The notes under the pieces were generated by a model, which ran no database searches, had not been told where the DNA came from, and was given only the letters and a program-made list of their open reading frames with translations. From NCBI GenBank assembly GCA_902488725.1, contig CABTXO010000062.1, positions 1 to 8,329 of the forward strand: a stretch of DNA of 8,329 nt, in the 5' to 3' direction. The position numbers were made by a program, and so were the translations under genes. This document shows, piece after piece, positions 4,652-8,329 of the stretch (the stretch's first letter is position 1; every line of letters begins with the position of its first letter). The DNA is from an uncultured Bacteroidales bacterium (lineage in GTDB: Bacteria > Bacteroidota > Bacteroidia > Bacteroidales > UBA932).

Positions 4652-7417
4652 GTGTCTTTCAGGCAGCTTGTCTTATTCGTATTGCCGGTGCTGATGGGGG
4701 CACCGGCATTGCATGCACAGTCTTCCGGAGTCACGATCTCGGTCCGGGACCGGGTTACGAAGGAACCGGTGGGCTGGGCATACGTAATGCTCGGATCGTC
4801 GCTGAACGGGATGACGGATTCTTTGGGAATCTGTACTTTTGATCATCTGGGTTCAGGTACTTATACTTTGAAAATCAGTCATTTGAACTATAATGAACTG
4901 TACAGGACGATTCTTGTCGGCGGCCCGGGAGCCAAGTTTTCTTGCATGCTCGTGCCTGTCGAAAATGTGCTGAATGATATCTACGTGATCGCGAAAGAAT
5001 CCAAGGGGATGACATCGTCTTCCAACATCGGTCGGGATGCCATCGAACGGATTCAGCCGTCCAGTTTTGCCGACTTGCTGGAGCTTCTTCCCGGGGGCTA
5101 TGCGACGGATCCGGCGCTGGCGACCCACAAGAGCATCGCCTTGCGGGAGGTCGGAAGACCGTCATACAACTACAACACTTCTTCGCTGGGAACGGCGTTC
5201 ATTCTGGACGGCCGCCGTATCAACACGGATGCGAACATGCAGTGGATGCTCGGCGCGACGAATCCCGGCTACACGGGCTATATGGATCATTTTGTCAACA
5301 GCGGGGTGGACATGCGGTCCATTTCCACGGACGAGATCGATTCTGTGGTTGTCGTGAGAGGCATCCCTTCCGTCCGGTATGGTGAACTGACGAGCGGTCT
5401 CGTCCAGATCGAACGGAAGAAAGGACGCAACATCTTGGATGCGCGGTTCAAGGCGGACCGGAACAGCAAGCTGTATTATGTGGGAAAAGGATTCGGAAAT
5501 GCGGAACGAAGGACTACGCTGAATATGGGATTTGACTGCCTCGACTACAATCCCGACCCCCGTACTTCCATCTACGGTTACAAACGCTATACGGGTAGTA
5601 TCCGCGGAAGCAAGGACTTTCTGCGGGGAGACCGTTCCCTGCTGCTGAACATGGCGCTTGATTTTGTCGGCAGCCTGGACACCGACAGGCAAGATGCCGA
5701 AATCAACGACGGACACACCAACCGCTCGAAATCCAACTACAACAGCACCTCTCTGAGTACAAAACTCGGTTATCGGAACAAGCGTCCCAAGGCATTTTTC
5801 TCGAATGCGGAGATGATTGCCTCCGTTTCCTATGAGCACGATGTCATGGAACGTGAACGCTATATGTACAGCGGAAACTTCTTTCTTCTCCAGACGAACA
5901 AGACGGAAGGGGAGTTCGATGCCATGATTCTGCCGCATGAGTACACCGGTTGGCAGAAAGTGGACGGAAAGCCGTTCTACGCCAGCGCCCAGACTTTGGC
6001 AACGTTTCTGCTTCCGTTTCGGAAAACCTCTTCCAAGGTGACTGCTGGCGGGGAATGGAACATGGCGAAGAATTACGGGAAAGGACAGGTTTTTGAAGAG
6101 GAAAGGCCACCCATGGGGTATGGGGACTATCGTGTGCGTCCCTACGTGGACGTGCCTGCCACCCACAATATCGGTCTCTTTGTCGAGAATCAGACCACCG
6201 TGCCGGTGGGAAAGCATCACCTGCGTTTTCAGGCGGGAGCCCGATCGGTTTCCTTGCTTTCCCTCGACAAGCGTTATGCCATGCGGGGCCGATGCCGGAT
6301 CGATCCGAGGATCAACCTGCAGTGGGAATTCCCGAAAACGGAGATCTTCGGAAAAATTTTGAAGGCCTCGATCACGGGGGGGCTTGGCTGGCAGAGCAAG
6401 ATGCCGACGTTGGACCAGCTCTATCCGGAAATGAATTATGACGACATCACGGAGTTCGCCATGCTGTCTCCTAAGAATCTTGCCCGGGTGCACTACCGGA
6501 CTTTCATTACGGATCCGACGAATTATGCTCTGCAGCCCGCGAGAAATGCCAAGTGGGAAGTTCGTGCGGATGTGGAGTATGCCGGCATCTCTGCGACCGT
6601 GACTTGGTACTGCGAAGACATGCGTTCGGGGTTCAGGAAGCAGAGCGGCTACCATATTTTTGACTATGTGCGGTACTCCCTACCCAAGGGAATGAACTGG
6701 TCGGGCTATTCTGCTCCGATTCCGTTGTCCGATTTGGATGCGGAGGCTTCCAAGATCATCCGATCCTACGGTTTTCTCACGAACGGAAGCCGGACTTTCA
6801 AGAAGGGGTTGGAATATACGCTGATGACCCCACGCTACAAAGCGATCGCCACGCGGTTTGTCGTGAGCGGTGCGTGGACTTACACGAAATATGAGAATTC
6901 GGTTCCATTCTACGAGATGAGTTCGAGATCGACCGGTTCCGGGAAACTCTTCCAGCTTATCGGAAACTATCTGCACGATGATTCCTATCTGCGCTGGCTG
7001 TCGAACACCAATTTCAACGCAGACACCTACCTCCCTTTCATCGGGCTGGGCTTCTCGCTTTCGTTCCAATGTTTCTGGACCCAGTCTGAGAAGCGGGACC
7101 CCTTCAGTTCCACCCCTGTCTCTTTCGTCGGCATCGATGGCATCGAACGGCCATACACGAAGGAAGCGTTGCAGGAGATTCCGGAACTGAACCTGCTGAC
7201 TCGGGAAATGCCTTCCAGCTGGTTCGAGCGGAAATCCACACCTTTCTCGATGAATGTGAATCTGAAGGCGACGAAAAAATTGTTCAAGGAAAAGATCGGA
7301 ATCTCGATTTTTGTCAACAAGCTCTTCGATTGGCACCCCGACTACAAAATCAACAACTTTACGATCCGGCGTTATGTCAACGCGTATTTCGGCATGGAGA
7401 TGAACATCAGACTGTAG
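4652..7417 (+). CDS. TonB-dependent outer-membrane receptor
   Basis: The protein imports a ligand across the outer membrane using TonB energy. The likely start is the GTG at 4652, giving 921 residues and a signal peptide MSFRQLVLFVLPVLMGAPALHA with cleavage before Q23; a GTG at 4601 would add 17 residues and overlap the previous gene by 49 bases. Residues 26-103 form a carboxypeptidase-regulatory-like domain (VTKEPVGWAYVMLG, GTYTLKISHLNY). NDIYVIAKE (108-116) sits where the TonB box is expected. The plug spans about 120-258: SFADLLELLPGGY (138-150), GTAFILDGRRI (180-190) and VVVVRGIPSVRYGELTSGLV (232-251). The rest is the 22-strand barrel, ending in NAYFGMEMNIRL. No SusD gene follows, so it is not a standard SusCD glycan pair; the ligand is unknown. 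The following lipoprotein starts one base after its stop. Confidence 0.93.
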   Translation: MSFRQLVLFVLPVLMGAPALHAQSSGVTISVRDRVTKEPVGWAYVMLGSSLNGMTDSLGICTFDHLGSGTYTLKISHLNYNELYRTILVGGPGAKFSCMLVPVENVLNDIYVIAKESKGMTSSSNIGRDAIERIQPSSFADLLELLPGGYATDPALATHKSIALREVGRPSYNYNTSSLGTAFILDGRRINTDANMQWMLGATNPGYTGYMDHFVNSGVDMRSISTDEIDSVVVVRGIPSVRYGELTSGLVQIERKKGRNILDARFKADRNSKLYYVGKGFGNAERRTTLNMGFDCLDYNPDPRTSIYGYKRYTGSIRGSKDFLRGDRSLLLNMALDFVGSLDTDRQDAEINDGHTNRSKSNYNSTSLSTKLGYRNKRPKAFFSNAEMIASVSYEHDVMERERYMYSGNFFLLQTNKTEGEFDAMILPHEYTGWQKVDGKPFYASAQTLATFLLPFRKTSSKVTAGGEWNMAKNYGKGQVFEEERPPMGYGDYRVRPYVDVPATHNIGLFVENQTTVPVGKHHLRFQAGARSVSLLSLDKRYAMRGRCRIDPRINLQWEFPKTEIFGKILKASITGGLGWQSKMPTLDQLYPEMNYDDITEFAMLSPKNLARVHYRTFITDPTNYALQPARNAKWEVRADVEYAGISATVTWYCEDMRSGFRKQSGYHIFDYVRYSLPKGMNWSGYSAPIPLSDLDAEASKIIRSYGFLTNGSRTFKKGLEYTLMTPRYKAIATRFVVSGAWTYTKYENSVPFYEMSSRSTGSGKLFQLIGNYLHDDSYLRWLSNTNFNADTYLPFIGLGFSLSFQCFWTQSEKRDPFSSTPVSFVGIDGIERPYTKEALQEIPELNLLTREMPSSWFERKSTPFSMNVNLKATKKLFKEKIGISIFVNKLFDWHPDYKINNFTIRRYVNAYFGMEMNIRL

Positions 7418-7418
7418 C

Positions 7419-7811
7419 ATGAAAAAGATCCTTTTCATCATTTATTTGTTATTGGCATCCTTCCTTGTCTCTGGATGTTCGGAGGGTGATGCAGACGCAT
7501 TCTATGTGGATCTGTCCGTACGCCTGGAGTCGGCGGATCCGGCAATCCGCTTTTTGGATGTCGTTTCCGGAAGGCTGTCCGTTTATGACATGAACTATTC
7601 CGGTCAAGGCTACATCGACTATCCCTGCCACGGGGACACGACGATCCGGCTTGTCAAGAGCTACTACACGCTCAACTTCGACGGGAAGGTCGTATTCGAG
7701 ACGGAAGACGGTCGCCGTCATACGGGAACGTTCAGATTGAACAAGAATCTGCAGGAGACCTTTCTACGGGATACGACGATTACAATGCCGCTGAGCAAGA
7801 TGCCATGGTGA
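7419..7811 (+). CDS. Small lipoprotein, unknown function, partner of the TonB-dependent receptor
   Basis: The 130-residue product starts MKKILFIIYLLLASFLVSGC, a textbook lipoprotein signal with Cys20. The residues after it (SEGDAD) are acidic, like the export signal that sends Bacteroidota lipoproteins to the cell surface. The rest looks like one small beta-rich, immunoglobulin- or transthyretin-like domain: alternating hydrophobic residues, a GKVVFETEDGRRHTGTF hairpin and a closing TTITMPL strand. I do not recognise a named family with confidence. In related loci a larger DUF4876 lipoprotein often sits between a TonB-dependent receptor and a DUF6850 protein; this one may be a miniature version holding only the N-terminal domain. 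The start is 1 base after the receptor stop and the end overlaps the next gene by 7 bases, so translation is coupled. Confidence 0.8.
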   Translation: MKKILFIIYLLLASFLVSGCSEGDADAFYVDLSVRLESADPAIRFLDVVSGRLSVYDMNYSGQGYIDYPCHGDTTIRLVKSYYTLNFDGKVVFETEDGRRHTGTFRLNKNLQETFLRDTTITMPLSKMPW

Positions 7812-8329
7812 ATTTTTTTGCAGGAATCGTAATGCTGGGATCTTTGACGCTTCCCGCCGCCGGAGCCGCATGCTCGGACACGGTACAGCTTCGCGATGCG
7901 CAGATTTCCCGTCACAAACTCTCCCGGAACTGGAACCGGGAAGTCTACACCTGTCCCGCCGTCCTTGTTTACCGGTACGGCGACAAGCTCTCTTCTCTTG
8001 GGGTCGAATATTGTGCCAGGAAGGAACAGTTCGCCTACAGGACCCAGGACGGGGATGCGTTCAATCGCTGGAAAATCGGGGCGGACTCCTATCTTCCTTT
8101 TCGCGGAAAACACGTCCTTTGGGGGAATGCCTCCTATGAACAAAAGCGGTTACGCGGTATTACGATGTGTTCGACAGCAGATTTCGATAAACTCTATCCT
8201 CAAATCAGCGCCGACATCTATCTGCACGACTCTTTTACGGAAGAATATCGTTTTTGCGGCGGGGGTGGGGAGAAAAAGAAAGCGAAAAGGGGACCCAAAA
8301 CACGGCAAAAACACAACAAAACCCCCACA
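7805..8329 (+). CDS. DUF6850-like outer-membrane beta-barrel protein, 3' truncated by window edge
   Basis: The frame from the ATG at 7805 stays open for 175 codons to the right edge. The N-terminus (MVNFFAGIVMLGSLTLPAAGAAC) is a short signal peptide that lacks positive charges; cleavage before or near Cys23 is likely, and GAAC is only a weak lipobox. The mature part shows the layout I associate with DUF6850 family barrels: SRNWNREVYTCPAVLVYRYG (43-62), FRGKHVLWGNASYEQKRLRG (101-120), then DFDKLYPQISAD and EEYRFCGG, matching the family's WG-xYxN, d-x-LYPY-x-x-AD and EeYxFxGG pattern. These proteins are predicted outer-membrane barrels of unknown role, usually encoded beside a TonB-dependent receptor. 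The start overlaps the previous gene by 7 bases. The last 21 or so codons are suspect because the DNA composition changes abruptly (see 8267-8329). Confidence 0.72.
   Translation, partial: MVNFFAGIVMLGSLTLPAAGAACSDTVQLRDAQISRHKLSRNWNREVYTCPAVLVYRYGDKLSSLGVEYCARKEQFAYRTQDGDAFNRWKIGADSYLPFRGKHVLWGNASYEQKRLRGITMCSTADFDKLYPQISADIYLHDSFTEEYRFCGGGGEKKKAKRGPKTRQKHNKTPT
8267..8329. other. Terminal 63 bases without any T; suspected low-quality or chimeric contig end
   Basis: After T8266 not one T occurs to the end of the window. The stretch goes from G-rich through GA-rich to CA-rich and begins within a G-run (nine of ten bases at 8261-8270 are G). The frame remains open but encodes a lysine/threonine-rich tail unlike the beta-barrel sequence before it. 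This looks like sequencing or assembly error, not biology, so coding here should not be trusted. Confidence 0.6.

Noticed and set aside
5162..6655. Long minus-strand open frame (497 codons) inside the TonB-dependent receptor
   Set aside because: It is fully antisense to a receptor with recognisable plug and barrel motifs, its translation is low-complexity His/Arg/Gly-rich, and it has no promoter or recognisable family.

Overview
The window looks like chromosomal DNA from a GC-rich member of the Bacteroidota, probably order Bacteroidales. Three things support this: promoters of the Bacteroidota type (a -7 element TAnnTTTG with a TTG-like -33 element about 18-20 bp upstream) instead of E. coli type boxes; starts without clear Shine-Dalgarno sequences; and a gene repertoire typical of the phylum (BACON lipoprotein, TonB-dependent receptor with an N-terminal carboxypeptidase-regulatory-like domain, DUF6850-like outer-membrane barrel). 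Genus cannot be fixed from this sequence. No rRNA, tRNA, CRISPR array, insertion sequence or phage gene was seen.

Left part, minus strand (1-2294): a multidrug-type tripartite efflux operon read right to left. It runs TetR/AcrR regulator, TolC-family outer-membrane factor, then an RND periplasmic adaptor cut by the left edge. The inner-membrane RND pump is expected just outside the window. The regulator is the first gene of the operon. A consensus promoter (2340-2369) and a 27-bp imperfect palindrome (2310-2336) lie upstream of it, suggesting that TetR represses its own operon.

Middle (2417-3358, plus): rsgA, the housekeeping circularly permuted GTPase of 30S ribosome maturation, complete with all motifs and divergent from the efflux operon.

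Right part, plus strand (3438-8329): a compact envelope operon. An operator-like region (three tandem 8-bp repeats merging into a 20-bp near-perfect palindrome that overlaps the -33 box) precedes a consensus promoter at 3494. Four tightly packed genes follow: a BACON plus DUF1566-like lipoprotein, a 921-residue TonB-dependent receptor, a 130-residue lipoprotein, and the start of a DUF6850-like outer-membrane beta-barrel protein cut by the right edge. There is no SusD, so this is not a classical glycan utilisation pair. It looks like a TonB-dependent uptake or surface complex of unknown substrate. It is the most interesting part of the window.

The last 63 bases contain no T at all and break the protein pattern, so the right edge is probably a poor-quality or chimeric contig end.
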